From: an uncultured Treponema sp. | GTDB taxonomy: Bacteria; Spirochaetota; Spirochaetia; Treponematales; Treponemataceae | Direction: 5' to 3' | DNA: 64,000 nt | Assembly: GCF_946187725.1 (NCBI RefSeq) | Contig: NZ_CAMHSK010000002.1 | Location: 122,848-186,847 of the forward strand | In this document: positions 35,320 to 44,116 of the stretch, in pieces | Position numbering within the stretch: the first letter of the stretch is position 1 | Layout: every line of letters begins with the position of its first letter | The notes under the pieces: model-generated | The model's input: only the letters and a program-made list of their open reading frames with translations | Told to the model about the DNA's origin: nothing | Databases searched by the model: none | Translations under genes and position numbers: made by a program

Positions 35320-35353
35320 ATTCTATCACAAAAGTTAAGAAATGTGCTATAAT
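35320..35353. promoter_or_regulatory. Divergent promoter region of flbB and corA
   Basis: For the plus-strand corA gene, TGCTATAAT (TATAAT at 35348-35353) is an extended -10 eight bases from the ATG, with no SD. For the minus-strand flbB gene, TGATAGAAT (TAGAAT at 35325-35320) is a similar extended -10. Neither has a convincing -35. Confidence 0.5.
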
Positions 35354-35361
35354 ACTCTGCA

Positions 35362-36348
35362 ATGATTAACTACTGGATTCAGGAAGACAATCAGTTTGTC
35401 CGTATCGAAAAAGACGAAATTTCTCTGCATGAATCAAAGCGTCTGTGGATTGACGCACGCCGTGTCTCTCAGTCAGAACTTGAGTCTCTTCAGAACGAAT
35501 ACAGTCTCGACCCAGAACTTTTAATGGATGTCATGGATCAGGACGAGCTTTCCCGAATCGAACAGTGGGATGATTATGTGCTTTCAATCATGCGTCTTCC
35601 GGTTTTCACGCCAAATTCCGAAGTCGCTTACTCAACCGCACCTGTCGGCGCCGTAATCTTCTCGGACAAAATCATCACAATCTGCTGGACAGACTGTGAA
35701 GTTCTCAAAGATTTGAGCAACAACCGCATCAAAGGCCTTTCACTCAACGACTTTCCGGCCTTCTTAATCAGAATCCTTGCACGAAGCGACATCATGTTCC
35801 TTCGATACCTCAAAGAAATCAGCCGCCGCGTCACTTCAATTCAGAACGAACTGCACGAGCAAATCGAAAATGCCGAACTCATTCAGCTTTTGAACCTTGA
35901 AAAGTCCCTCACCTACTTCACTACATCGCTCAAGGCCAATCAGCTTCTTCTCGAAAAAATCCGCCGTACGCGAATCTTAAAGCTCGACTCAGACGATCAG
36001 GAATGGCTCGATGATGTTGAAATCGATAACCGGCAGGCTATGGAAATGGCCGACACCTACAGCTCAATCACCACAGGCGTCATGGACGCGTTCGCAAATG
36101 TCATTTCCAACAACATGAATGTCATAATGAAGAAACTTACCGTAATTTCGCTTGTTCTTATGATTATGAGCTTTATCACAAGTTTCTGGGGCATGAACAT
36201 CCGTCTTCCATGGAGCACCTCAACCACATGGACGGGTTTCTTCTGCATAAGCGGCCTTTGTATTCTGTCAGCAGGCGTCGCCTATGTAATCATGAACCTC
36301 AAACCTGTCAAAAAAGCCAAAAAAACAAAAAAACGAAAGAAGAATTAG
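35362..36348 (+). CDS. corA: CorA-family magnesium/cobalt transporter
   Basis: 328 residues. A soluble N-terminal funnel domain leads to two C-terminal TM helices (about 265-310) with the pore signature as FWGMNI, where GMN is diagnostic. The helix before it is long and charged, as in the CorA stalk. It ends in a lysine-rich tail (KKAKKTKKRKKN). CorA forms a pentameric divalent-cation channel in the inner membrane. The start lacks an SD and lies eight bases from an extended -10, so the mRNA is probably leaderless. Confidence 0.88.
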   Translation: MINYWIQEDNQFVRIEKDEISLHESKRLWIDARRVSQSELESLQNEYSLDPELLMDVMDQDELSRIEQWDDYVLSIMRLPVFTPNSEVAYSTAPVGAVIFSDKIITICWTDCEVLKDLSNNRIKGLSLNDFPAFLIRILARSDIMFLRYLKEISRRVTSIQNELHEQIENAELIQLLNLEKSLTYFTTSLKANQLLLEKIRRTRILKLDSDDQEWLDDVEIDNRQAMEMADTYSSITTGVMDAFANVISNNMNVIMKKLTVISLVLMIMSFITSFWGMNIRLPWSTSTTWTGFFCISGLCILSAGVAYVIMNLKPVKKAKKTKKRKKN

Positions 36349-36361
36349 GAATGAGGAATGT

Positions 36362-36492
36362 AGGGGGAAGGATCCCCCTTAGGGAGCCGGTCGCCGAAGG
36401 CGAAGAAACTCACGAGGTGAGTTTCTAGGCGAGTCTCGGTGAAGGCTATGCCTGAACCGCGCGACGCTACCCTCTCTGCGGGGACACCCCGC
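36362..36492. repeat. GC-rich hairpin cluster between corA and the SUMF1-type gene
   Basis: At least four hairpins follow one another: AGGGGG/CCCCCT (36362-36379), TCGCC/GGCGA (36391-36403), GAAACTCAC/GTGAGTTTC (36405-36425) and GCGGGG/CCCCGC (36478-36492). The block is visibly richer in G and C than its surroundings. It codes for nothing I can recognise. It may be a mobile repeat remnant or a structured RNA leader of the next gene, whose SD (GAAGGAG) follows. Confidence 0.5.
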
Positions 36493-36514
36493 AACGCCCC
36501 GAAGGAGTTTTTCC

Positions 36515-37483
36515 ATGCGAAAGATTTTAGTTGTTGCAGTCAGTTTGCTTTCTTTGAGTAAGCAAATTCTTTTCTCTCAGGAATTCAATTCTCTTTCACC
36601 AGTCCGGCTCGGCCCGGAATCTCCTTCAATTTATGATGTCTATGTAATCGGTGACGGCAGTCAGTCTTACACTGCAACCCGTTGGATTACTCCTTTTGAA
36701 ATCAACCGCTATGAAACGACTTACGAACTCTGGTATGAAACCCGCGTAATCGCCGAAGAATTAGGCTACAAGTTCATAAATCCCGGTCAGGAAGGCTCCA
36801 GAGGAAAAAGAGGTGCAGAACCTGCCTCAGAAAGAGAGCAACCGGTCACAATGATTTGCTGGTATGATGCGATTATCTGGTGCAATGCTTTCTCAGAAAT
36901 TCACGGTCTTACTCCATGTTACACCCTTAACGGCAAAGTCCTCAAAGATGCAACCGACACCATTTCCTGCGACCTTTGCAGCTGCGATTTCAATGCTTCA
37001 GGTTATAGGCTTCCCACTGAATCAGAATGGGAATATGCAGCCAGAAAAACAATCTCAGGAATGCAGAGCGGCGGCTCAGCATCAGGTCAGGTAGATAAAT
37101 ACGGAAAAGAAGATTTTTCGATTCCAGAAGAAGAAGTTTCATGGTCAGCATCAAATGCTTACAGAACGCATATTGTTGGCACAGCAGGCACACCTTTTTC
37201 AGAAGATGCACCGCCAGTTCCAGGAAGCGGAAATCCAAATGGAGCTGGTCTTTTTGACATGAGCGGAAATGTATGTGAATTTGTATGGGATTGGAACGGG
37301 CGATACCTTGAATCAGAAGCAGGTGAACGCGCAACAGGAATCGAAGCAGGAAGCGAACGCGTAAGCCGTGGCGGAAGCTGGTCAGAATACACGCCGTTTA
37401 TTTACGCCGGAGACCGCTACAGCTACGACCCGAACGAATGCTACGACTACCTTGGATTCCGATTTTGCCGGACAGTAAAATAG
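36515..37483 (+). CDS. Exported SUMF1/formylglycine-generating-enzyme-type protein
   Basis: A 322-residue protein with a signal peptide (1 to about 21, SLLSLSKQILFSQ). A SUMF1/FGE-sulfatase fold follows: ITPFEINRYETTYELWYE, VTMICWYDAIIWCNAFSE, YRLPTESEWEYAAR, GLFDMSGNVCEFVWDW, RVSRGGSWSE and LGFRFCRT. Many bacterial members are not sulfatase activators but bind sugars or modify unknown targets. No sulfatase lies near, so formylglycine formation is not assumed. Export argues for a periplasmic or surface role. A GAAGGAG SD lies 8 bases before the ATG. Confidence 0.8.
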   Translation: MRKILVVAVSLLSLSKQILFSQEFNSLSPVRLGPESPSIYDVYVIGDGSQSYTATRWITPFEINRYETTYELWYETRVIAEELGYKFINPGQEGSRGKRGAEPASEREQPVTMICWYDAIIWCNAFSEIHGLTPCYTLNGKVLKDATDTISCDLCSCDFNASGYRLPTESEWEYAARKTISGMQSGGSASGQVDKYGKEDFSIPEEEVSWSASNAYRTHIVGTAGTPFSEDAPPVPGSGNPNGAGLFDMSGNVCEFVWDWNGRYLESEAGERATGIEAGSERVSRGGSWSEYTPFIYAGDRYSYDPNECYDYLGFRFCRTVK

Positions 37484-37502
37484 AATTAACTCAAAAAAAA
37501 TT

Positions 37503-37540
37503 GGCGGAAAGCACAGTCATAATCAACTGTGTTTTCCGCC
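37503..37540 (-). terminator. Rho-independent terminator for the 5'-nucleotidase gene
   Basis: A long hairpin pairs GGCGGAAA with TTTTCCGCC and CACAGT with ACTGTG around a short loop. On the minus strand it is followed by AATTTTTTTT, as expected after the gene ending at 37601. It could also stop plus-strand reading from the SUMF1-type gene, although the plus-side tail is a weaker T run. Confidence 0.75.
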
Positions 37541-37560
37541 CTTAATTTTATCTGGCTGTG

Positions 37561-37588
37561 CTGATTAACCTCAATAAATGCTAATCAG
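37561..37588. repeat. Inverted repeat CTGATTA/TAATCAG next to the 5'-nucleotidase stop
   Basis: Arms CTGATTA (37561-37567) and TAATCAG (37582-37588) flank 14 bases. The sequence GTGCTGATTAAC here recurs in inverted or near-identical form at 10785-10803 and 44102-44120. It may belong to a short dispersed repeat. Confidence 0.4.
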
Positions 37589-37600
37589 CAGTTAAACAGT

Positions 37601-39244
37601 TTACTGTTCGAATACAATTCGGCCCTGACCGTTTTCATTTCGATAGCTTTCAGGGATTTTACCAGAGAAAGATTCAAAATAAGCTGCAACAGCATCACGG
37701 TCATACATATATTCATCGCGAGGAAGAGCTTTGAGACCTTCAAACTTATGACCATCGCCATTTTCACGAAGAACATAAGCTGTTCCGGCAACAGTGTATG
37801 TTTTGTTCAAATCAAGTGGCTCACCGTTAACCATTACATCTCGAACACGATATTCGCCTTCTACAACACCTGTGAAGAAGCTGTTCTCGTCAGTTTTTAC
37901 TGAAGAAGGAATGTTTGCGTTTACTTTGTAAGTAACGCCTGAAACCTGAAGCATACCACCGCACATCTGAGGATAGAGTCTAATTCCAAATTCAAGTTCG
38001 TCAAGCAAAGCCTGACCGCTGATTTCACATACGCAAAGCCTGTTTCCAAATGGCTGAAGAGAGAATACATCACCGTAAGTAATATCACCTGCCTTAACAG
38101 TCTTTCGGATTCCACCGCCGTTTACGAGAGAAATATCAGTCTTGTAAGCACTGCGGAAAGCATCTGCAACGAAATCGCTCAAGTTTGTCTCGCGGTTACG
38201 AACAAGCCATTTTCCGTTTTCGTCTGTAGCGACAAGAGAGAAGTCAGACTCACCGACTTTCTTTCCAAGATAAGCTGCGAATTTTTCATTGATAGAATCA
38301 ATCATGTTTTTGATTTCCATATCAACAGAAACGCCATCTTTCTGAGGAACAGAATTGATTAATTCGACGCTTATAGCACCGTCTTTTGCAATTGTGAGCT
38401 TACCGATGTTATTAAGTTTTGTGCCTGTCTGTGTAATAGTAACAGGTTTTCCTTCCTTGTTGTTTACGACAAGTCCCGGTGTGATTTCATGAGAGTGACC
38501 GTCAATGAGGACATCTGCACCAGTTGTGTTTGCAACAACACTCTCTGCACTCCATTCAGGAGTAACATTTTTTTCACCAAGGTGAGCCAAAAGAATTACA
38601 TAGTCAGCCCCCTTTTTGCGTGCCTCATTGATTGCGTTCTGAACATCAGCAAACATAGCCTCGCCTTTGTTCTCGCCACCGAAACTGTAAATGAATTTTC
38701 CGTCTGTATTTTTGAAAATTCCTGGTGTTGATTTTGTGATATTCTCTGGAGTGCTTACACCAACGAAAGCAACCTTTGTTTTTCCGTAAGAAAGAATCTT
38801 ATATGCCGGGAAAATGAGCTTGCCTTTTTCGTCGCGTGCATTGCATGAAATGTATCCGCAAGAAAGTGCCTTTGCGATTTCATTGAAACGCTTCATTCCA
38901 TAGTCATATTCATGGTTTCCAGGAACTGCAACTTCATAGCCGAGTGCATTCATGATTTCGATGATGTAACCGCCTTCAGAAATGCTTCCGACTGGAGAGC
39001 CCTGAATTGCATCGCCTGCATCAACAAGGGAAACATACGGAGTTACTTCCTTCATTTCCTTTTTGTAGAGCGAAAGACCTGCATAACCGATATTATCGTC
39101 AAGTCCACAGTGAACATCGTTTGTGTAAAGAATTACGATGTCATTGTCCGGAAGAGTGGGAGCAGCCTTTGTGCTCGCACAAGAAACGGCAATTGCTGCA
39201 AAAATGCCGGCAATCGCTGCCATAAAGACGAATCTTTTTTTCAT
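37601..39244 (-). CDS. 5'-nucleotidase/2',3'-cyclic phosphodiesterase-type lipoprotein (UshA family)
   Basis: A 547-residue lipoprotein with lipobox AVSC (Cys 22). The N-terminal metallophosphatase domain carries TNDVHCG, DAGDAIQGSP, PGNHEYDYG, LLAHLGEKN and IDGHSHE. The C-terminal 5'-nucleotidase domain carries VNGGGIRKTVKAGDITYGD and FSLQPFGN. Such enzymes release phosphate from extracellular nucleotides in the periplasm for salvage. It has an AAGGAGG SD, an extended -10 (TATAAT at 39295-39290) and its own terminator, so it is a single-gene unit. Confidence 0.9.
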   Translation of the reverse strand: MKKRFVFMAAIAGIFAAIAVSCASTKAAPTLPDNDIVILYTNDVHCGLDDNIGYAGLSLYKKEMKEVTPYVSLVDAGDAIQGSPVGSISEGGYIIEIMNALGYEVAVPGNHEYDYGMKRFNEIAKALSCGYISCNARDEKGKLIFPAYKILSYGKTKVAFVGVSTPENITKSTPGIFKNTDGKFIYSFGGENKGEAMFADVQNAINEARKKGADYVILLAHLGEKNVTPEWSAESVVANTTGADVLIDGHSHEITPGLVVNNKEGKPVTITQTGTKLNNIGKLTIAKDGAISVELINSVPQKDGVSVDMEIKNMIDSINEKFAAYLGKKVGESDFSLVATDENGKWLVRNRETNLSDFVADAFRSAYKTDISLVNGGGIRKTVKAGDITYGDVFSLQPFGNRLCVCEISGQALLDELEFGIRLYPQMCGGMLQVSGVTYKVNANIPSSVKTDENSFFTGVVEGEYRVRDVMVNGEPLDLNKTYTVAGTAYVLRENGDGHKFEGLKALPRDEYMYDRDAVAAYFESFSGKIPESYRNENGQGRIVFEQ

Positions 39245-39289
39245 AAATGAAAATCCTCCTTTTTTGATTTCATTTTAATTACGGTGTGG

Positions 39290-39298
39290 ATTATATCA
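39290..39298 (-). promoter_or_regulatory. Extended -10 promoter of the 5'-nucleotidase gene
   Basis: TGATATAAT on the minus strand, with TATAAT at 39295-39290, lies 46 bases before the start codon. No clear -35 is seen. Confidence 0.5.
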
Positions 39299-39318
39299 CA
39301 AAAGCCTTAAAAGAAAAA

Positions 39319-40647
39319 TTAAATTTTTCGCAAAGTTTCAATTGGTTTTTCTTTGCCGGCTTTTAAGGCGGGGAACAGGCTCACCAGAAGAGAAAGAATC
39401 AGTGTTCCAAGCACAATCAGCGAAATCTGACCTGCAGGAATCACAAGCGGAATATTTTGAAGATAAAAGGCCTCGTCAAGAAGATGAACCGTCACATAGT
39501 TTGAAAGATTGCCATCGCTGATAAAATAGAAAATTCTTGCAAAAACATTGACGACAGCTTCGATTCCACCCATAATCGCGTTGAATTTTACTGAACAGAA
39601 AAGGCCAAGCGGAAGACCAAAAAGCACTCCAAAAAATCCTGTGACAAGCCCTGTAACAAGGAAAGAAATGGAAATTCCGGCCGAAGTTCCGCCCAGGCTT
39701 TTTAAGATTGCGATTTCCTTTTTTCGTTCCATAACGAGCATAATAAGCGCACTTGAAATATTTACGGAAGCGACAAGCACAATCAGCATCATAATAAAAA
39801 GAAGCATAATCTGAGTGGAAGCAAAATTTTCGTATTGAGAGGAGTTCAAATCATTCCAACGATAAAGACGGCCGGCCGAAGAAAGAAAGGCAGCAAGTGA
39901 ATTGTATGTTTTCTGAAGGTCGAGCGAAAAAGCATCGTAGGTTTCAATTCCAAAAACCGCTGAAAATGAATTTGCCGAAATCAAGTTAAATCCGGACTCA
40001 AGCGACACAAAAAGCCAGAGAGCGTCAAGTTCCTGATACCCAGAAGAAACAATTCCGCTCACTTTAAGCGGCGTGATTTTAGGCATGGTCTTTCCAGAAG
40101 CATTTTCTTTAGTGGTAATAAGGCGAATCGTTCCACCAGCCTTAACGCCCAAATCTTCAGCAAGTTTTTTTCCAAGAACACAGGAATTCCGTGAAGTTAA
40201 GTCGATTTTTCCATCAAGAATCTCAAAAAGTGATGCAAAAGACGGATTTTTTTCAAAAATATCACTTTCAACTGCACGAATTTGCGCGCCGAAACGGCCT
40301 TTTACAGAAGAAGCGAGCGCAATTCCCTGAAGCTCAGGATAAACATTTTTTACGCCAGAATCATAAAGCTTTATAGAATCAGCAAAAATCTTCATTGATT
40401 CGGCATTCTTTGAATAATCAGAATGCGGATACAGGATAAGCTGAAGATGAGATGAAGACAGACCAATCATCCGTTCAGTGATGCCCTTAATCATTCCATT
40501 GGAAACCGTGAGCACCATAATCAATGGAACGAGACTGATTCCGATGCACAAAAGCGCACCAAAAAGGCTTCTTCGCGCATTTGATTTTTTGCCTGTCCTC
40601 GGAAAAAGCAGTCGGTATGCAAAAGAAATAGAAGAAGAAAGCGTCAT
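39319..40647 (-). CDS. lolE: LolE-type lipoprotein-release ABC permease (FtsX fold)
   Basis: A 442-residue permease of the LolC/E (MacB-FtsX) type. It has one N-terminal TM (LFGALLCIGISLVPLIMVLT), a large periplasmic domain and three C-terminal TMs with VMERKKEIAILKSLGGTSAG, the coupling segment that contacts LolD. It is the last gene of the lol cluster; its first base overlaps the LolD stop. With LolC and LolD it should extract lipoproteins from the inner membrane. This suits the many lipoproteins encoded in the window. E versus C is assigned only by gene order. Confidence 0.82.
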   Translation of the reverse strand: MTLSSSISFAYRLLFPRTGKKSNARRSLFGALLCIGISLVPLIMVLTVSNGMIKGITERMIGLSSSHLQLILYPHSDYSKNAESMKIFADSIKLYDSGVKNVYPELQGIALASSVKGRFGAQIRAVESDIFEKNPSFASLFEILDGKIDLTSRNSCVLGKKLAEDLGVKAGGTIRLITTKENASGKTMPKITPLKVSGIVSSGYQELDALWLFVSLESGFNLISANSFSAVFGIETYDAFSLDLQKTYNSLAAFLSSAGRLYRWNDLNSSQYENFASTQIMLLFIMMLIVLVASVNISSALIMLVMERKKEIAILKSLGGTSAGISISFLVTGLVTGFFGVLFGLPLGLFCSVKFNAIMGGIEAVVNVFARIFYFISDGNLSNYVTVHLLDEAFYLQNIPLVIPAGQISLIVLGTLILSLLVSLFPALKAGKEKPIETLRKI

Positions 40648-41348
40648 CAGTTCACCTTCCCGTTCAAATCATAAGGCTCTAGACGGCCATTTTTGATTGA
40701 ATAGCACAAGTCGCCCTTCTTCGCAAGATTTATATCATGAGTAACGAGCAAGAGCGTCTTCTGGTACTTGTCCGCCATAGAAAAAAGCAGTTCGCCAATC
40801 ATTTTAGAATTCTGCGGATCAAGATTTCCTGTCGGTTCATCTGCAAGAATCAGTTCCGGGTCATTTATGAGCGAGCGGGCAACAGCAACCCTCTGTCGTT
40901 CACCGCCGGAAAGCTGACTCGGCAGATGGTCAAGGCGGCTTTCAAGTCCGACATCACAAAGAAGCTGCCGTGCCTTTTCCATTGCAGTTTTTTTTGAGCA
41001 TCCGGCCATAAGGGAAGGCAGGAATACATTTTCGAGGGCAGTAAAATCTTTCAAAAGATAATGAAACTGGAAAATGAGGCCGAGAAAATGAGTTCTATAT
41101 GCAGAAAGCTCTTTTTCACCAAGCCGTGAAAGATTATATGAGCCACACAGGACTTCACCACCGCTTGCACTGTCTAATCCGCCAATTATATTGAGGAAAG
41201 TGCTTTTTCCGCTTCCGCTGGCACCAACAATCGTGATTTTTCGCCCCTTCTCGATTTCAAGGCTCAAATCTTTAAGAATGGTTAAAGTTTCACCTTCAGT
41301 TCTGTATGTTTTTTCAAGCGCTTTTACGCTCACAACGATATCACTCAT
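40647..41348 (-). CDS. lolD: LolD-type ABC ATPase
   Basis: 233 residues. Walker A is GASGSGKSTFLN, the Q-loop region is LGLIFQFHYLL, the signature is LSGGERQRVA and Walker B is LILADEPTGNLD. This is the MacB/LolD/FtsE-like branch. It lies between the two permeases with 1- and 8-base overlaps, which implies translational coupling and a heterotrimeric LolCDE complex. Confidence 0.9.
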   Translation of the reverse strand: MSDIVVSVKALEKTYRTEGETLTILKDLSLEIEKGRKITIVGASGSGKSTFLNIIGGLDSASGGEVLCGSYNLSRLGEKELSAYRTHFLGLIFQFHYLLKDFTALENVFLPSLMAGCSKKTAMEKARQLLCDVGLESRLDHLPSQLSGGERQRVAVARSLINDPELILADEPTGNLDPQNSKMIGELLFSMADKYQKTLLLVTHDINLAKKGDLCYSIKNGRLEPYDLNGKVN

Positions 41349-42699
41349 CTCTCATCACCTCAACAACAGTCAGTTTTAAGATATTTCTGCTCGCAATGAA
41401 ACTCGCCAGCAAAGAAGAAAAGATTCCAAACAGGGAAATCAGCACGACTTCATTTACAAAAATTTTGGGCGGAATGCTTGCATAAAGCATGAACATGGGA
41501 TTCTCCCGCACAAAATCTCCGTTTTCAGGATTCAAAATCATAACGCCAATCAAGGTCGCATAATAGGAAAGCTTAGAGAGAAGCAGGAATACGCTGCCCA
41601 TATTGACTGAAAGGAAAAGCCCCAGAACAGTTCCCGGAACCGAACCGAAAACACCGGTCAAAAATCCCTGCATAACGAAAATCGACTGAATCGAGCGTTT
41701 TTTGCCGCCAAAAGCACTGAGCACAGAAATTTCTTCACGACGCTCGTAAACCATTCGCCTCATGCCGTTAAAGATGTTGATTGCAACGACCACGAAAATC
41801 AGGAAAACCAGAACCATGAGCATATTCTTTTCGACCTGCAATGCACCAAAAAAAGAACGATTGTAGTTCTTCCATGACTCAGCCTTCAAATTCGGAAATT
41901 CAGAAGAAATTCGCGAGATTTCCCTTGCATCGGCATTTTCATCAAGCAATTTGACACCATAAATCAGTTTTGCACCGTTACCAAAATATTTTTTTCCATC
42001 TTCAAAGCTGATGAAAGCAAAACCTGCATTGATGTCCGCATATCCTGTGTGAAAAATTCCGGTTACAGTGAAAATTCTGTCGCCTGAAAAAAGTTCAACA
42101 TCACTGCCGCCGGAAAGCGCATAAAGATTGATTTCACTGCCAAGTCTTGCCCCGATTCTGCGTGCAAGTTCTGAGCCGATTACGATTTTGTTTTCCCCGG
42201 AAATGTCAAATTTTCCGGAAATGATATGAACCTGTTTTTTAAATCCGGCATCACTCTCAAAAATTGAAGCAGGAACGGCCTTAATCATCGCAGCTGATTC
42301 CTTGCCATAAGAACCGAGAACAAGACTCTGGGCCTCATAAAACGGCGTGAATGACCGTACGGAAGATTCAGAAAGACAGAATGACTCAAAAGAAGCCCTT
42401 CGCTCTGAAAAATCCGCACCGGCAAGCTCATCATCAGATTCAAAATTTTCTACGCGAATATGATATGAACTGATTTCCATTATGACATCAATAAAGCTGT
42501 GCTGAAAACCGTTCATCACGCAGATTACAGTAATCAAAGTCATGACGCCAAAGCAGATTCCGAGAGTAGCAAGAGTCGTCGTAAGTGCAGAAGAACCAGT
42601 TCTGTCAACCTTTGCAAAACGCCTCGACACGAAAAAAATCCATGAAAGCGATGATTTAATAGAAGAAAACAAATCTTTTAACGAAAGCCTAGTATTCAA
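41341..42699 (-). CDS. lolC: LolC-type lipoprotein-release ABC permease (FtsX fold)
   Basis: A 452-residue permease with four TM helices. The first reads LATLGICFGVMTLITVICVM, then a periplasmic domain of about 200 residues follows. The C-terminal three helices include MVYERREEISVLSAFGGKKRS at the ATPase interface. It overlaps lolD and the preceding envelope-protein gene. It is distinct in sequence from the second permease, so the exporter is heterodimeric. Confidence 0.82.
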   Translation of the reverse strand: MNTRLSLKDLFSSIKSSLSWIFFVSRRFAKVDRTGSSALTTTLATLGICFGVMTLITVICVMNGFQHSFIDVIMEISSYHIRVENFESDDELAGADFSERRASFESFCLSESSVRSFTPFYEAQSLVLGSYGKESAAMIKAVPASIFESDAGFKKQVHIISGKFDISGENKIVIGSELARRIGARLGSEINLYALSGGSDVELFSGDRIFTVTGIFHTGYADINAGFAFISFEDGKKYFGNGAKLIYGVKLLDENADAREISRISSEFPNLKAESWKNYNRSFFGALQVEKNMLMVLVFLIFVVVAINIFNGMRRMVYERREEISVLSAFGGKKRSIQSIFVMQGFLTGVFGSVPGTVLGLFLSVNMGSVFLLLSKLSYYATLIGVMILNPENGDFVRENPMFMLYASIPPKIFVNEVVLISLFGIFSSLLASFIASRNILKLTVVEVMRDE

Positions 42700-44098
42700 A
42701 TTCTCGTCTCCTCTGCTCCTGACCGTCCAGATATATGATTTCAGAAGTTTTCACTCCGCCCTTATACAAAAGCTCAACAGAAAATCCGCCTTCAAAATAA
42801 AGTTTTTCTGAATAATCGGTGGCAGAACTGTATTTCCGCTCAAGATGAAGTTCCCCATCCTCATAAAAAGAAAGATTTGCAGGCTGGGAGTTTTTTTCAG
42901 TCACACTGGAATAATCGTAGACATTTTTGGTTTCATGTTCTTCAACGAGGTTTCGTCCGAAAGAATTTGTCCTGTAAGACCAGCGCGTGATTTTTTCTTC
43001 GGAAATTCGTCCTTCCTCGTCATAAGTAAGGGAAGTTTTTTTATCATTCAGGAGCACAGTTTCTTTTTCAGGAGCGGCATCCTTATTCTTTTTCTTGGAT
43101 TTTTTTTCACGCTCCTCATAATGACTTTCAAGCAGTTCAACAATCCGCCCGTTTTCATCAAAATGATTTTCAACACGCTTTTTTTCTGCAATCTTATCTT
43201 CAATCAGCGATACAGGCTTATTTGATTCACCTTCGTACTGATAATCCATTTCAGTTTCGAGCTTTATGTTTTTTGCAACAGAAGCAGTTTTGAATTGCTC
43301 GGTTTTCACAAGACGATAAAGCACATCAAAATGTTTACGAATGAGTTTTTCGCCGTAGAAATTAACAAGAACCGTATTTTCACCGTCTTTCCAGACAGTA
43401 AACTGCTCGCCGTCATACGAAAATCGCCTCAAAGCACCGTCTTTTTTTGTATAGAAATGCTCTTCTGGAACCTCATCCTCTGTTTTTTCTGAACCTTGCG
43501 AATCGATTCCACGGCTGTCATTGTCTTCAAGCATTTCAAGGATTTTTGAGCCGTCAAGGATTCCGATTGCATCAGGATTTTCGGTTTTTACCCCTTGAGA
43601 ATTAAGAGTCTGCAAAATCTGGTCAATCCAGTCGAATTCTTCGATAATTTCACCGTCAGATTCTTCCTCTTCTTCGCCACCTTCAATATTTTCTATCCCT
43701 GCGAAAAAATCATTTGTTACATATAAATCTTCAGGGCAGAAAGTCGCATCGATTATTCCGATTTTTTCTGGAAAATAGAATTCGCAGAGGTACACAGGAT
43801 TTCTCACTGAATCAACGATTTTTCTTTTAGTCAGAATATTTGAGGCAGTTTTTGAGATTTGCGCAAGGGGAATTGCCTCAGGCATAGAAGTGAGGCTTTT
43901 GGCATTATAGCGGGTGATTTCAAAGACAAGGTTCTGAACATAAGAAAGTGCCTTTTCCTCGTTCAAAGAAAGTTCCCGTGAAAAAGCAGGGAGCAACCCA
44001 CACCCAAAAAAGAGAATTCCAAAAAAAGTCCTAAGAAAAACAGGCTTCAACTCACTTTCCAAAAAATTGCTTGCCTTCAAAAAGCACCGCAATGACAA
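42689..44098 (-). CDS. Exported protein of unknown function with MORN-like repeats, in the ftsY-lol operon
   Basis: Up to 469 residues, family not recognised. A signal-like hydrophobic segment (FFGILFFGCGLLPAF, about 25-40) suggests export. An acidic stretch (GGEEEEESDGEIIEE) lies in the middle. The C-terminal half holds repeated short beta motifs such as FDENGRIVELLESHY, YDEEGRISEEKIT and FYEDGELHLERKY, which resemble MORN-variant or YwqK-type repeats. The annotated start is a TTG at 44098 and a later TTG or GTG is possible; no clear SD is seen. It overlaps lolC by 11 bases, so the product may support lipoprotein export or be an envelope factor. Function unknown. Confidence 0.7.
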   Translation of the reverse strand: MSLRCFLKASNFLESELKPVFLRTFFGILFFGCGLLPAFSRELSLNEEKALSYVQNLVFEITRYNAKSLTSMPEAIPLAQISKTASNILTKRKIVDSVRNPVYLCEFYFPEKIGIIDATFCPEDLYVTNDFFAGIENIEGGEEEEESDGEIIEEFDWIDQILQTLNSQGVKTENPDAIGILDGSKILEMLEDNDSRGIDSQGSEKTEDEVPEEHFYTKKDGALRRFSYDGEQFTVWKDGENTVLVNFYGEKLIRKHFDVLYRLVKTEQFKTASVAKNIKLETEMDYQYEGESNKPVSLIEDKIAEKKRVENHFDENGRIVELLESHYEEREKKSKKKNKDAAPEKETVLLNDKKTSLTYDEEGRISEEKITRWSYRTNSFGRNLVEEHETKNVYDYSSVTEKNSQPANLSFYEDGELHLERKYSSATDYSEKLYFEGGFSVELLYKGGVKTSEIIYLDGQEQRRREFEY

Positions 44099-44116
44099 TT
44101 TTTAATCAGCACTTCC

